Shown here: piece by piece, positions 50,129 to 58,665 of the stretch
Numbering within the stretch: position 1 is the stretch's first letter
Layout: every line of letters begins with the position of its first letter
Source of the DNA: JBBQWZ01 sp038210135
GTDB taxonomy: Bacteria; Acidobacteriota; Terriglobia; Bryobacterales; Bryobacteraceae
Direction of reading: 5' to 3'
DNA: 64,000 bases
Assembly: GCA_038210135.1 (NCBI GenBank)
Contig: JBBQWZ010000001.1
Location: forward strand, 124,001-188,000
Notes under the pieces: model-generated
Told to the model about the DNA's origin: nothing
Databases searched by the model: none
What the model saw: the letters and a program-made list of their open reading frames with translations, nothing else
Position numbers and translations under genes: made by a program

Positions 50129-51109
50129 CTAAGACGCAAGCAGAAATTGAATGTGGACTTTGGCGGTGGCGTCCACAGCCACGCCACCGGACTCCGCGGG
50201 TCGGAAACGGATTCCTTCCGCGGCCCGAACCGCGGACTCATCTAACCCGTGGCCTAAGCCCTTGACCACTTTCAGCACCCGGACCTCACCCGATTTTTCA
50301 AAAAGAATTTCGAGAACAACTTCGCCTTCGAGTCGTTTGCTCCGCGCCTCGGAGGAATACAGGGGGCGTGGCTTAAAGAGAATCTCGACATCGCGGATCT
50401 TAGGCACGACAACTCGCCGGGCGGAGGGCGCTGGAGTCATGCTCTCCGTGGCCTCGAACGCCGAGTTTTGAACGCGGCGAGTAGAACGAACCGGAGCCGA
50501 ACCTTGAGCGACATCTAACCCGGCTGAAACGAACGATTTCGGACCGACTTTCGATGTGGCCGATAGAGAGGAACCGAAGGAGCCAGTCTGGACTTCCTGC
50601 TTGGCGGACACATTTGGCTCCGAACGTACCGGCTCGTTGAAACCTCCGACGGTAGTCGGCCTGTTCCTCGTTACAGCGGGTGTCTCTACAGAGACCGGTG
50701 AGAGCGTCCCAACACGAACCGGAATCGGAGGAACGGCCATTACCGGCATCACGATTTGCGGGGTTGCTTGGGATGGCCGAATTTCCGACACGAGGGGTGC
50801 CTCGATCCGTTCCTTGGGAAGTGGAACCGATTCGCTAACGGGCGGAAGGAACAGGCGTCTTGACACAGGAGGCGCTGGCAAGCTCACCCGCGTCCGCGCA
50901 GCTTCGCGCTTCGACAGCCGTGCCAAGGGTGGCACCAGGAGAACTACTCTGGCGGTATTCCTGGTTGGAACTTGCGGCGCCACCACCGCACTACCCGTAA
51001 CCGCGATTAGAATCACGGCGGCGTGCAACGCCAGACTCGTGAGGAATGGCGATCGACGACGGCTGGTGTTGTTCCTGAAGTTCGGGTTGTCGAATTCTGA
51101 AAATTGCAC
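50129..51109 (-). CDS. TonB-like energy transducer
   Basis: The 326-residue product has a cytoplasmic N-terminus, one membrane helix ('PFLTSLALHAAVILIAVTGSAVV', about residues 21-43) and a long proline- and valine-rich spacer that crosses the periplasm. The C-terminal TonB domain is 'PLYSSEARSKRLEGEVVLEILFEKSGEVRVLKVVKGLGHGLDESAVRAAEGIRFRPAESGG'. It may energise an outer-membrane receptor or act as a structural envelope protein. No ExbB/ExbD genes are nearby. The start is GTG. It is followed by the M48-like gene in the same direction. Confidence 0.85.
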   Translation of the reverse strand: MQFSEFDNPNFRNNTSRRRSPFLTSLALHAAVILIAVTGSAVVAPQVPTRNTARVVLLVPPLARLSKREAARTRVSLPAPPVSRRLFLPPVSESVPLPKERIEAPLVSEIRPSQATPQIVMPVMAVPPIPVRVGTLSPVSVETPAVTRNRPTTVGGFNEPVRSEPNVSAKQEVQTGSFGSSLSATSKVGPKSFVSAGLDVAQGSAPVRSTRRVQNSAFEATESMTPAPSARRVVVPKIRDVEILFKPRPLYSSEARSKRLEGEVVLEILFEKSGEVRVLKVVKGLGHGLDESAVRAAEGIRFRPAESGGVAVDATAKVHIQFLLAS

Positions 51110-51496
51110 AATTGACTCTTGGCGTCAGGAGTTTATCGGTTCTACAGCGTGCCCGGTGGCGTTTGCACGAGCCGGTTTCTGGCTCAAGCAAACCATCGTC
51201 GGCGAAAAGCCTAAGAATCAGAGGCCTCGGGCTAATCCGGGGAATATGAGTTTCCGGCTTATGTTTGCTGACTACCAAAACAAGAAATCTCAACCCGTTC
51301 GAGCTTGCGCGCAAACGAGTTGAGATTTGAGAAGGGTGACCTTCGAGGAAGTCCGTCGAAACGGCTAAAAAACCGATATTAAGGGCCAGTACAACAGTTC
51401 AAAACAGGCCGATACCGAAAGGTCCCCGCCCTCACGGGCGGGGCTATGGCGGAGCGCATTTTCATCGGTCGAGTGCGGCAGCAGCCGCGCGATTAA
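51110..51496. other. 387-bp gap between tonB and the FecR-like gene
   Basis: The gap contains the 5' region of tonB (both genes run on the minus strand), the 15-bp-stem hairpin at 51285-51328, and a second hairpin (CCCCGCCC / GGGCGGGG, 51424-51443). No protein-coding frame is convincing. The AT-rich stem followed by a T-rich stretch on the minus strand suits termination of the FecR transcript. Confidence 0.5.
51285..51328 (-). terminator. Long-stem hairpin, probable terminator of the FecR-like gene
   Basis: The arms at 51285-51299 and 51314-51328 pair over 14 of 15 bases around a 14-nt loop. On the minus strand the stem is followed by CTTGTTTTGG, moderately U-rich. It lies about 170 bp after the FecR-like stop codon. 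Confidence 0.5.
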
Positions 51497-52426
51497 CTAC
51501 TTGCTGATCGTTGCCGGAGTTTGGCTACCCTGACCAGGCAGCTTGTCCACGGCAGCGAGCCCACCCACTGTGGCAGCGGCTGCGACGCCGCCGATGATAG
51601 CGATCGTCGTGCCTGACAGGGCCCAGCCGGTAGCGGCGGCCGCGCCACCCGCGCCCGCGCCGGCAGCGGCTTTCCCTACGCGACCGGAACAGCCTTTACC
51701 GACCCGTTCGATGGTCGTCACATTTATGGCTTGCAGATCCGCCACGGCTTCCATCGTTCCGTTGACCAGTACGTTGTTTCCGACTTCCTTATCGAGTCCC
51801 TCGCCGCGCAACTCCATCGTGACACTGGTGGTCTCGTCGGTGAGCATGAACCGGTTCGCTTTCCTCTGCAAGCAGCCGGAGACGCGTGCTTTGCCGCCCT
51901 GACTCGCCTGCGGATCGAACTCGAGCGACGTACCAGGTGCGAGACTGGCGACCAGTACGCCTTGTGCGTTTCTTACCCTAACGGCACCCCGCAACGCCGC
52001 TACCTGGACACGCGTCGCTCCAGCCAATTGAACGCGGGCCGATCCAGCGCCCTGGTCCGATTGAATCGATAGATTGCGAGCCTGGACCTGAAAGGTTCCG
52101 CTTGCCCGTTCACTGGATTCGAATATTCCTCCACCTTGCTCAATGACCGCGCGATTTCCGTACACGACCGCCCGGCTGTCGGGGCTGAGTTGAAAACTCG
52201 GACCGCTTTGCAGATCGATGCGTGGTGCACTCGATTTCGTGTCGATGCGCGAACCTTCAAAAACGGTCGCAGTACCCGAAACCGGGGAGTTATCCATTTG
52301 AAATCTGCCAGTTGACTGTGCGATCCCGATGGCAGGGGGCGCAGCAAGGCCGATGCTCAAGCTCGACACCATCACGGCAACGATCATTTTCTCGGTGTTT
52401 CCCAGAAAAGCGAAAACTTTATTCAC
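51497..52426 (-). CDS. Secreted FecR-domain-like protein
   Basis: The 309-residue product begins 'MNKVFAFLGNTEKMIVAVMV' with a hydrophobic signal segment. A beta-helix-like FecR domain follows ('APRIDLQSGPSFQLSPDSRAVVYGNRAVIEQGGGIFE' and 'AALRGAVRVRNAQGVLVASLAPGTSLEFDP'), then a small region with two Cys, and finally an Ala/Gly-rich hydrophobic stretch that may be a second membrane anchor. FecR domains sense or transmit signals, but this one has no sigma factor beside it. GTG 52426 with AAGGAG is preferred to the longer frame opening at 52510. Confidence 0.72.
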   Translation of the reverse strand: MNKVFAFLGNTEKMIVAVMVSSLSIGLAAPPAIGIAQSTGRFQMDNSPVSGTATVFEGSRIDTKSSAPRIDLQSGPSFQLSPDSRAVVYGNRAVIEQGGGIFESSERASGTFQVQARNLSIQSDQGAGSARVQLAGATRVQVAALRGAVRVRNAQGVLVASLAPGTSLEFDPQASQGGKARVSGCLQRKANRFMLTDETTSVTMELRGEGLDKEVGNNVLVNGTMEAVADLQAINVTTIERVGKGCSGRVGKAAAGAGAGGAAAATGWALSGTTIAIIGGVAAAATVGGLAAVDKLPGQGSQTPATISK

Positions 52427-52860
52427 AACTATTGCTCCTTCAATCCAGTTCATGGCGGCCCGATGCGGCTTTCGCTCCGGCCTTACCAGAGACACGGTTC
52501 TACTCAACAAAGTGCTAATTCCGGGAGAGTGTTCTCATGCCTAACCGTCTCATCGACAGAGCAATCTGTTTCTGTAATAGCCCTCGCGGCGCAAGTACTT
52601 TCGCGATCCTTAGGCTATATACCGCAAGGGTAGCGGACCAACTCGCTGCAGACAGTCGGGGCCTTAACGCGCATCCGGGTGGCGGTCGACCTAAACGGAG
52701 TCGTGAGTACTAAGGGCTCTAAGCAATTTCTGACCGAGAAAAATCAGCGTTAGCATCTAGCATCGTTGAAGCTAAGAAGCACTAAGTAACGACCCTGAGC
52801 CGGAATACGTTTTCATCCCGGCCAATCGGTCCCTGCTCTTGCGAGAGGAGATTTCTATCT
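52427..52860. other. 434-bp divergent gap with structured-RNA-like segment
   Basis: It lies between the FecR-like gene (minus) and the 146-residue gene (plus). Between about 52545 and 52640 several nested inverted repeats occur: ACAGA-GCAA-TCTGT with a GNRA-type loop (52556-52569), TAGCC/GGCTA (52578-52582 with 52612-52616) enclosing TCGCG/CGCGA (52584-52588 with 52602-52606), and CCGC/GCGG (52622-52625 with 52633-52636). Further downstream GCCGG/CCGGC (52799 with 52819) recurs. The layout suggests an untranslated structured RNA or a regulatory leader, but I can name no class. The plus-strand gene has AGAGGAG before its ATG. Confidence 0.4.
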
Positions 52861-53301
52861 ATGTTGTTCCGTGCGGTTTTTCTAATTAGCCTTGGGTTTC
52901 TCATCCAAGGAATTTCCCGGGCTGAGGAGGGTTCGGCTGCCGCTCCCTTCATCGCCGCTCCCGCCGCGAGACTCGCCGACATTAAATACCGCGACGTCTC
53001 ACCCGGTGACTCGTTCTCGCGCGCCTGGAAGCTCAGCCTCCTGCCACTCGTAGGGAGCCAAGCTCTGGATGCCGCTAGCTCCTACGGAATGCGCGAACTA
53101 AATCCTGCCCTCGCCAACGCTAACGGCCGGTTCGGAATGAAGTCAGCCTCCATCAAAATTGGAGCGATTGGAGCACTGGTGGTTGTCGAATATCTCGTCA
53201 TCCGCCGGCATCCCGGGGCTGCCAACGCCTTCGCCAAACTCAATTGGGCAACCGGAATCGTCACTACCGGATTCGCGGCGCACAACTTCGCCATTCGCTA
53301 G
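52861..53301 (+). CDS. Predicted secreted/membrane protein, 146 residues, unknown function
   Basis: A signal peptide (about residues 1-21) is followed by a hydrophilic stretch, then hydrophobic segments near 60-75, 100-117 and 125-143, so the mature protein probably sits in the inner membrane. 'SSYGMRELNPALAN' followed by 'VVEYLVIRRHP' resembles small membrane proteins of Acidobacteria that I cannot name. The preceding gap is long and structured. Confidence 0.6.
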   Translation: MLFRAVFLISLGFLIQGISRAEEGSAAAPFIAAPAARLADIKYRDVSPGDSFSRAWKLSLLPLVGSQALDAASSYGMRELNPALANANGRFGMKSASIKIGAIGALVVVEYLVIRRHPGAANAFAKLNWATGIVTTGFAAHNFAIR

Positions 53302-53319
53302 GCCGCACGGCTGACCCGG

Positions 53320-53868
53320 CTATTTGTGCTGCAATTCCCAGTCGTAGTTGATGCTGGTGTCGTCGTGCGCAATCCGGCCTTCGTCGGCTGGATTGTAGAA
53401 ACGGTTGGTGACGTACACGAGCATGGCCGCCTGGTCGCCAGTCACCTTATAACCGTGTCCCACGCCGGGCGGAATGAGGATCTGCCAGGGACGCAGCGTA
53501 CCGATATAAAGCGTATTGCGGACTCCAAAAGTGGGAGAGGACGGACGCAGGTCCACTAGCGCGACCTGGAACATACCGGTCGTAACGGCCCACAAGTCCG
53601 TCTGATGATGATGAAAGTGGAACGCCTTGATCGCGCCCGGATAGGTGAGCGCGGCCGAAACCTGGGTGGACTCGGGCGGAAAGTGAGCCGCCAAGCCGTT
53701 TCCCATCCTCAATAGCTCCAGGAAGTAGCCGCGGTCGTCCGGCCAAAGCTTGATCGGCGAAACCTGCACACCGTCGATCAAATCCTTTGAGTCGGGAGCG
53801 AGGATCATGTTACCGATCCCCTTTTCGCATTGTTTCTTGTCAAATTCGAGCAACTGCGGTTGCGCCAT
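53320..53868 (-). CDS. RmlC-like cupin (dTDP-4-dehydrorhamnose 3,5-epimerase family)
   Basis: The 182-residue product shows the RmlC cupin: 'DRGYFLELLRMGN', 'KAFHFHHHQTDLWAVTTGMFQVALVDLRPSSPTFG', 'IPPGVGHGYKVTGDQAAMLVYVTNRFYNPADEGRI' and 'DWEL'. RmlC epimerises C3 and C5 in dTDP-rhamnose synthesis. No other rml gene is here and the cupin shows a His-rich 'FHFHHHQ' at the active-site strand, so the substrate may differ. It lies 51 bp downstream of the transporter gene in the same direction. Confidence 0.82.
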   Translation of the reverse strand: MAQPQLLEFDKKQCEKGIGNMILAPDSKDLIDGVQVSPIKLWPDDRGYFLELLRMGNGLAAHFPPESTQVSAALTYPGAIKAFHFHHHQTDLWAVTTGMFQVALVDLRPSSPTFGVRNTLYIGTLRPWQILIPPGVGHGYKVTGDQAAMLVYVTNRFYNPADEGRIAHDDTSINYDWELQHK

Positions 53869-53919
53869 AGCTTCTTAGCTTCTCATGAGTGTGCCGAATC
53901 CGACTAGTGGGGTAGCAGG

Positions 53920-55425
53920 CTACCAAATGCCGAGCAAATGCCACCACGCAAAACCCACGGTGGACCAAATCGTGATATTTACGAGCGAGATGACAAAGCC
54001 GATTCGCCACCATTGGCCTAGAGAAACGTATCCCTGGGCGAAATAAATGGGCGATGGCGTAGTGCCGTAGTTGGTCAGTCCGGAAGACAGGTTGGCGAAG
54101 CACGCAAAGGCGTACACCATCAAGCCCGCCGGAGCGCCTTTGATCAGTAATACCGCCAGAAAAGGGGGATACATGGATAGCAGGTGCGCCGTGATACTCG
54201 CGAATCCATAATGCGCGTAAAAGTAAATCAGCAACGCCACCGCAAAGAGTCCGACCCATCCGAGACCGCTGAACGTGTGCCCCACCTGCTCGGCAAAAGC
54301 CTTCGTGACACCGAAATCGTTGAGCGCCTTTGCCATCCGGATGAACCCGCCGTACCAGACGAAGATGTCCCAGCCCGCGCGTTCAGTCTTCACCTGCTCC
54401 CAGGAAAGTACGCCGGTAGAGATCAAGACTACGCAGCCGAGCAGCGCGGTTACGGTGATATCCATGCCATAGCGTGTGCCGGATGTAATCCACAGCGTGG
54501 CCACTCCGGCAAACACGGCGGTTAGAATCTTCTCGTTCTTCCGCATTGGACCCAGTTCGGTAAGCAGGCGGGAGGCAAAAGCAGCCGCCTCGGGCGTGTG
54601 GCGGATTGCCGGCGGATTCATCTTCATGACCACCCAAGGCACAATCGCGAGCGAACAAAGTCCCGGCGCGAGTCCGGCAAAGAACCAACTGGCCCAAGTC
54701 ACCTGAACGCCCACGTCCGCCGCCATTTTGGCCGCCAAAGGATTGCTCGCCTGCCCGGTATAGAACATAGCCGCCGTGACACAGACGCTTTGATAAACGG
54801 CCGTCATCAGAAAGCAGCCCAGCAAGCCCGAAGTGGCGCCCGGCGTGGATCCGTACAACTCCGCGATCGACTTCGCGATGGGCAGAATCACTCCGCCGGA
54901 GCGCGCGCCGTTGGAAGGAATCATCCCGGCCAGCACCATGTCAGACATGGCCAGGGAATAGGAAACGCCGAGCGAGCTCTTGCCGAACCTGCGGACAAAC
55001 TGCAGCGCGATCCGGCGGGCGAGTCCGGTGTCGATCAGCGCGCGAGAAATGATGAACGCCGCGATCACCAGCCACACCGAAGGATCTGAATAGCCGCCGA
55101 GCGCGTCGCCGATCTTCAGAATTCCCGTCGCGGCGGTCAGGGTGATGGCGAGCAGCACCAGCGCTCCGCCGGGAATCGGCTGCGTAATCGACCCGACGAT
55201 GGTCGCCGCAAAAATGCCTGCCAGCCGCCAGCCCTCGATCTTCACGGAGTCCGGTTTCGGAATGACGTAAACGACGACGAGATAGACCAGCACCAGAAAG
55301 GCCAGGCCGCGGCAAGTCCGAAGCACGTCGATGCCCGGCGGAGTCGGTGATTCGATACTCGCCGCGCCAGGCTGAGATGGAGTCGATTCCGGCAAGCCCC
55401 TCACTCTACCAGAGAAGCAGCGCAC
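53920..55425 (-). CDS. DASS-family (SLC13, CitT-like) anion transporter
   Basis: The 501-residue product has about 12 hydrophobic segments and motifs of the divalent anion:sodium symporter family: 'GGYSDPSVWLVIAAFIISRALIDTGLARRIAL', 'GMIPSNGARSGGVILPIAKSI', 'VCVTAAMFYTGQASNPLAA' and 'NYGTTPSPIYFAQGYV', the last two being the SNT-type substrate- and sodium-binding loops. It would import a di- or tricarboxylate or sulfate. The start is uncertain: GTG 55425 and GTG 55404 are both possible; neither has a strong ribosome-binding site. Confidence 0.88.
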   Translation of the reverse strand: MRCFSGRVRGLPESTPSQPGAASIESPTPPGIDVLRTCRGLAFLVLVYLVVVYVIPKPDSVKIEGWRLAGIFAATIVGSITQPIPGGALVLLAITLTAATGILKIGDALGGYSDPSVWLVIAAFIISRALIDTGLARRIALQFVRRFGKSSLGVSYSLAMSDMVLAGMIPSNGARSGGVILPIAKSIAELYGSTPGATSGLLGCFLMTAVYQSVCVTAAMFYTGQASNPLAAKMAADVGVQVTWASWFFAGLAPGLCSLAIVPWVVMKMNPPAIRHTPEAAAFASRLLTELGPMRKNEKILTAVFAGVATLWITSGTRYGMDITVTALLGCVVLISTGVLSWEQVKTERAGWDIFVWYGGFIRMAKALNDFGVTKAFAEQVGHTFSGLGWVGLFAVALLIYFYAHYGFASITAHLLSMYPPFLAVLLIKGAPAGLMVYAFACFANLSSGLTNYGTTPSPIYFAQGYVSLGQWWRIGFVISLVNITIWSTVGFAWWHLLGIW

Positions 55426-55555
55426 AGAAATCGAAAAGGCGTTGTCTCAGAAAGAGCTATTCCTATTCCGTCCGGGGCGTGTAGCCACCCCGTACGTTGG
55501 CGATTTGGGACTAGCGGCACTGTTGCGAAGCGGTGGCGTCTGGCAAATTCTTTTC

Positions 55556-56668
55556 ATGCAACGGAAGCGGATGAGTATCGCGGTTTGGATGTGTCTGGCG
55601 GCTTCATGCGAGGCTGCACCTATTTATATCGTCCAGGATCTGGGCACTTTAGGGGGAACCAGCTCCGCGGCATACGCTTTGAACGATGGCGGTATGGCGG
55701 CCGGCTCGTCGAGCGACCTGTTCGGCACTCGGCACGCCTTCACAAGTCTCGGACCCGAACTATTGTCTCTTCCGGCCATCGGCGAGGCCGTTGCAGCGGG
55801 TGTGAATAGCCAAGGCGCAGTCGCAGGCACCGCTTACGGATCCGGCGGGGCGCAAGCAACCGTTTGGCGCGACGGGAACGCAATCTATTCCGGTCCAGCC
55901 GGTTCCTACGGAATGGGTATCAATGAGGCCGGTCAACTCACCGGTTCCGCGAACGGAAAAGCTTTCCTGTCTTCCAATGGCGTCACGACTCTGCTCACCG
56001 CGTTTCGCTGGTCTTCCGGATACGCCGTGAACGCCAGCGGCCAAGTCGCCGGATACGGAATGCAAAGTAATGGCTCCTTCCAGGCGTTTCTGTGGACGCC
56101 AACCGGCGGGGTTGCGCAGATTGCCGGGCTGGGCGGAAATAACAGCTATGCCATGGCCGTCAACGCCTCCGGTCAGGTCGCTGGAAGCGCCCAGTTGGTC
56201 AGCGGCTACAGCCATGCATTCTTAGCGAACGGCGGCCAAACCACGGATCTGGGTACACTCGGCGGCGGATCCAGTTATGGCTACGGAATGAACGCTGCCG
56301 GCCAAGTGGTCGGCTATTCCTGGACCGCATCCAATCAGGTAACACATGCTTTTCTTTATTCCGATGGACAGATGATCGACCTGAACAGCCTGATAACCAC
56401 GCAGAACTGGATCTTGACGCAAGCCTTCGCGATCAACGCCTCCGGTCAGATCGTCGGTTCCGGACTGTTCAACGGCGTGGAGCATGCATTCCGCATCGAT
56501 CCGGTCGTCGCACCGGTCCAGGCGCAAGTTTCCTTGCCGAGCGTCTCGACCTTCGACGCCGCACCCGTAAACGTTCCGGAACCGGCAACGTTTGGAATGG
56601 CGGCAATGGTCGGCGTCTGGTTGGCTCTTCGATTCCTGATCACGCGGCGCAATTCACGCCGTGGGTAA
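55556..56668 (+). CDS. HAF-repeat secreted protein with PEP-CTERM sorting tail
   Basis: The 370-residue product has an N-terminal signal peptide ('MSIAVWMCLAASCEA'), then HAF-type propeller repeats ('DLGTLGGTSSAAYALNDGGMAAGSS', 'TDLGTLGGGSSYGYGMNAAGQVVGYSW'). The C-terminal sorting tail (last about 30 residues) has 'VPEPAT', a hydrophobic helix and a basic end (RRNSRRG). This tail is the substrate of an exosortase, which removes it and passes the protein to the outside. No exosortase gene is in the window. Start choice is ATG 55556; ATG 55571 is the alternative. Confidence 0.88.
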   Translation: MQRKRMSIAVWMCLAASCEAAPIYIVQDLGTLGGTSSAAYALNDGGMAAGSSSDLFGTRHAFTSLGPELLSLPAIGEAVAAGVNSQGAVAGTAYGSGGAQATVWRDGNAIYSGPAGSYGMGINEAGQLTGSANGKAFLSSNGVTTLLTAFRWSSGYAVNASGQVAGYGMQSNGSFQAFLWTPTGGVAQIAGLGGNNSYAMAVNASGQVAGSAQLVSGYSHAFLANGGQTTDLGTLGGGSSYGYGMNAAGQVVGYSWTASNQVTHAFLYSDGQMIDLNSLITTQNWILTQAFAINASGQIVGSGLFNGVEHAFRIDPVVAPVQAQVSLPSVSTFDAAPVNVPEPATFGMAAMVGVWLALRFLITRRNSRRG

Positions 56669-56716
56669 CCGGTCCGATTTTCCAAGCCGATGCCGAAGTC
56701 TGTTACTATCACTCGC

Positions 56717-58099
56717 ATGATCAGTCGGGTGGCGCTGCTGTTGTTCGCGGCGCTGGCGTTCGGCGCCGACGATAACCGCCCTCTCGGGGAAAGGGCGAGG
56801 CAGTACTTGGTCGATTTGATCAAGATCAACACCTCGAATCCCGCCGGGAACGAGACGCGCGTCGCCGAATACCTGAAGCAAATCGCGGACGCGAACGGGA
56901 TTCCGTCGGAGCTCTTGGGTGGAGATCCCAAGCGGCTCAACTTTGTCGCGCGTCTGAAAGGCTCCGGACGGCAGAAGCCGCTCCTATTGATGGCGCATTC
57001 GGACGTCGTTCCCGCCGACAAACGGCAGTGGACCAGCGATCCATTTGGGGCCGAAATCAAAGACGGCTTCCTCTATGGGCGAGGCGCGCAGGATGCGAAA
57101 AGCCTGCTTGCCGCCGAGATGGCCATCCTGGTCGAGATCAAGAAGCGAAACATTAAGCTTTCCCGCGACATCATCCTGCTTTCGGAGGCCGACGAAGAAT
57201 CCGGTTCGACCGGGATCCAATGGATTTTGCAAAACGCCCCCGCCAAGATTGACGCGGAGTTCGCGATCAACGAGGGCGGTAACGTCATCACCTTGCACGA
57301 CGGCCAGCACGTCTTTCAAATTCAGACCGCCGAGAAAATTCCTGTCCGCCTGACGCTGAGCGCCAAAGGTCTGGCCGGACACGCCTCCCTTCCCCGGCCC
57401 GACAACCCCGTCTTACGCCTCGCGCAGGCGATCGTGAAGCTCTCCGAAGCCGAACAACCGGTTCGCATTAACGCGACCACTCGCCGCTATCTCAAGGAGA
57501 TGTCCAAGCTGGATGAATACCAGTGGCTGGTGGCCCTGCTGCCGAAACTCGACAATCCGGCGACAGCGACCGCGGCGGCCAATCAAATCCGCCTGCGGGA
57601 TTCAGAAATCGACGCGATGCTGCGAACAACCGTCACACCGACCATGCTTCGCGCCGGCGCCCGGATCAACGTGATCCCGAATCATGCTGATGGTGAAGTG
57701 GACGTGCGCCGCATGCCTGGCGAGTCCAAGGACGACATGCTCGCCCGTTTTCAGAAAATCGTGAACGATCCGGCCATCACGATCGAGGCGGCGGCCGGTC
57801 AGCAGATGCCGGCCACGGACCCCAGTCCTTTGACATCGGTCCTATATAAGGCGGTCGAGCGCGCCATCGCCAAGGTCAATAGCGGCGACGTCACCGTCCC
57901 GTATATGACGCGCGGCTCAACCGACGGATCGTTTTTGCGCGCCCGCGGTATGCCGGTCTACGGAGTTCCGCTGTTCATCTTTGAAAACAACGAAAGCCGG
58001 TCGCACGGCAGCGACGAGCGCATTTCGCTGAAAGCAATCGAGAACGGGATGGAACTGCTGTGGCAGATGGTGCTCGAAGTCGCTTCTCCCGGCACATAG
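56717..58099 (+). CDS. Secreted M20-family metallopeptidase
   Basis: The 460-residue product has a signal peptide ('MISRVALLLFAALAFGA') and the M20 layout: 'LLLMAHSDVVPADKRQW' (metal His/Asp), 'YGRGAQDAKSLLAAEMA', the catalytic 'SEADEESGSTG' and 'AINEGG', then the dimerisation domain with 'GLAGHASLPRPDNPVLRLA'. It cleaves small peptides or N-acyl amino acids. ATG 56690 would add nine residues; 56717 fits the signal peptide better. Confidence 0.9.
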   Translation: MISRVALLLFAALAFGADDNRPLGERARQYLVDLIKINTSNPAGNETRVAEYLKQIADANGIPSELLGGDPKRLNFVARLKGSGRQKPLLLMAHSDVVPADKRQWTSDPFGAEIKDGFLYGRGAQDAKSLLAAEMAILVEIKKRNIKLSRDIILLSEADEESGSTGIQWILQNAPAKIDAEFAINEGGNVITLHDGQHVFQIQTAEKIPVRLTLSAKGLAGHASLPRPDNPVLRLAQAIVKLSEAEQPVRINATTRRYLKEMSKLDEYQWLVALLPKLDNPATATAAANQIRLRDSEIDAMLRTTVTPTMLRAGARINVIPNHADGEVDVRRMPGESKDDMLARFQKIVNDPAITIEAAAGQQMPATDPSPLTSVLYKAVERAIAKVNSGDVTVPYMTRGSTDGSFLRARGMPVYGVPLFIFENNESRSHGSDERISLKAIENGMELLWQMVLEVASPGT

Positions 58100-58191
58100 A
58101 CCGTTTACCCCTCCTCTGCTCAGCCCAAAAGAATTCATCGCCGCGCGCAAATTCCTCACTCTTCTTCCGCAAGAGGTAAGTGGAGGGAAGT

Positions 58192-58665
58192 ATGGCGCAC
58201 GTAGTAAACACCCCTGACGGCTACATGAATATGGACGAGTTGGACGACGTCGAAGCAGCGGGTCTACTCAGTCAAATGATCGGCTTGATGCGGCTTTCGA
58301 TTACCGCCGGAGGCTTCAGCGAAGAGGATGTACTTTTCCTGATCAGCAACTGGGAAAAGGTCGGCGAGATGCTCCGCTCGAGTACCTACCACTTGGTCAT
58401 CCGCGGCGTCTGGGTGATGGGGGCTCCGGACAATACGACGGGTCAGAAGACATCGAAAGCCTTACTTGACCAGCTGTCGAACCTTCTTCGGCACGCCGGC
58501 GATGCGGACGCCCAAATGCATTCCATCGTGTTCAACGACACGCAGGACATGATGCGGACCTTCGTGTACGAATTCCGGCAGCAACTCAAGCGCCGGGACG
58601 CTGATCGCGCCAAGTTGTTCGACAGCAGACTACAGCATCAAATGACGATGCGCCGGCTTCCCTAA
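58192..58665 (+). CDS. Unknown cytoplasmic protein, 157 residues
   Basis: The frame from ATG 58192, directly behind GGAGGGAAGT, encodes a mainly helical protein beginning 'MAHVVNTPDGYMNMDELDDVEAAG'. It has no signal peptide or membrane segment and many Met, Gln and Asp. No family is recognised. It lies between the M20 peptidase gene and the convergent kinase gene, whose stop codon overlaps its own by three bases. Confidence 0.65.
   Translation: MAHVVNTPDGYMNMDELDDVEAAGLLSQMIGLMRLSITAGGFSEEDVLFLISNWEKVGEMLRSSTYHLVIRGVWVMGAPDNTTGQKTSKALLDQLSNLLRHAGDADAQMHSIVFNDTQDMMRTFVYEFRQQLKRRDADRAKLFDSRLQHQMTMRRLP

Noticed and set aside
50556..51323. Plus-strand open frame across tonB and the gap before it
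   Set aside because: Antisense of a TonB-like gene; Thr/Gly-rich translation without a domain.
52584..52640. Resemblance to a cyclic-di-GMP (GEMM) riboswitch
   Set aside because: The conserved GGCAAACC and GACGCAAAGCC strands are not present; only general stem-loops and a GCAA loop match. Kept as an unnamed structured region.
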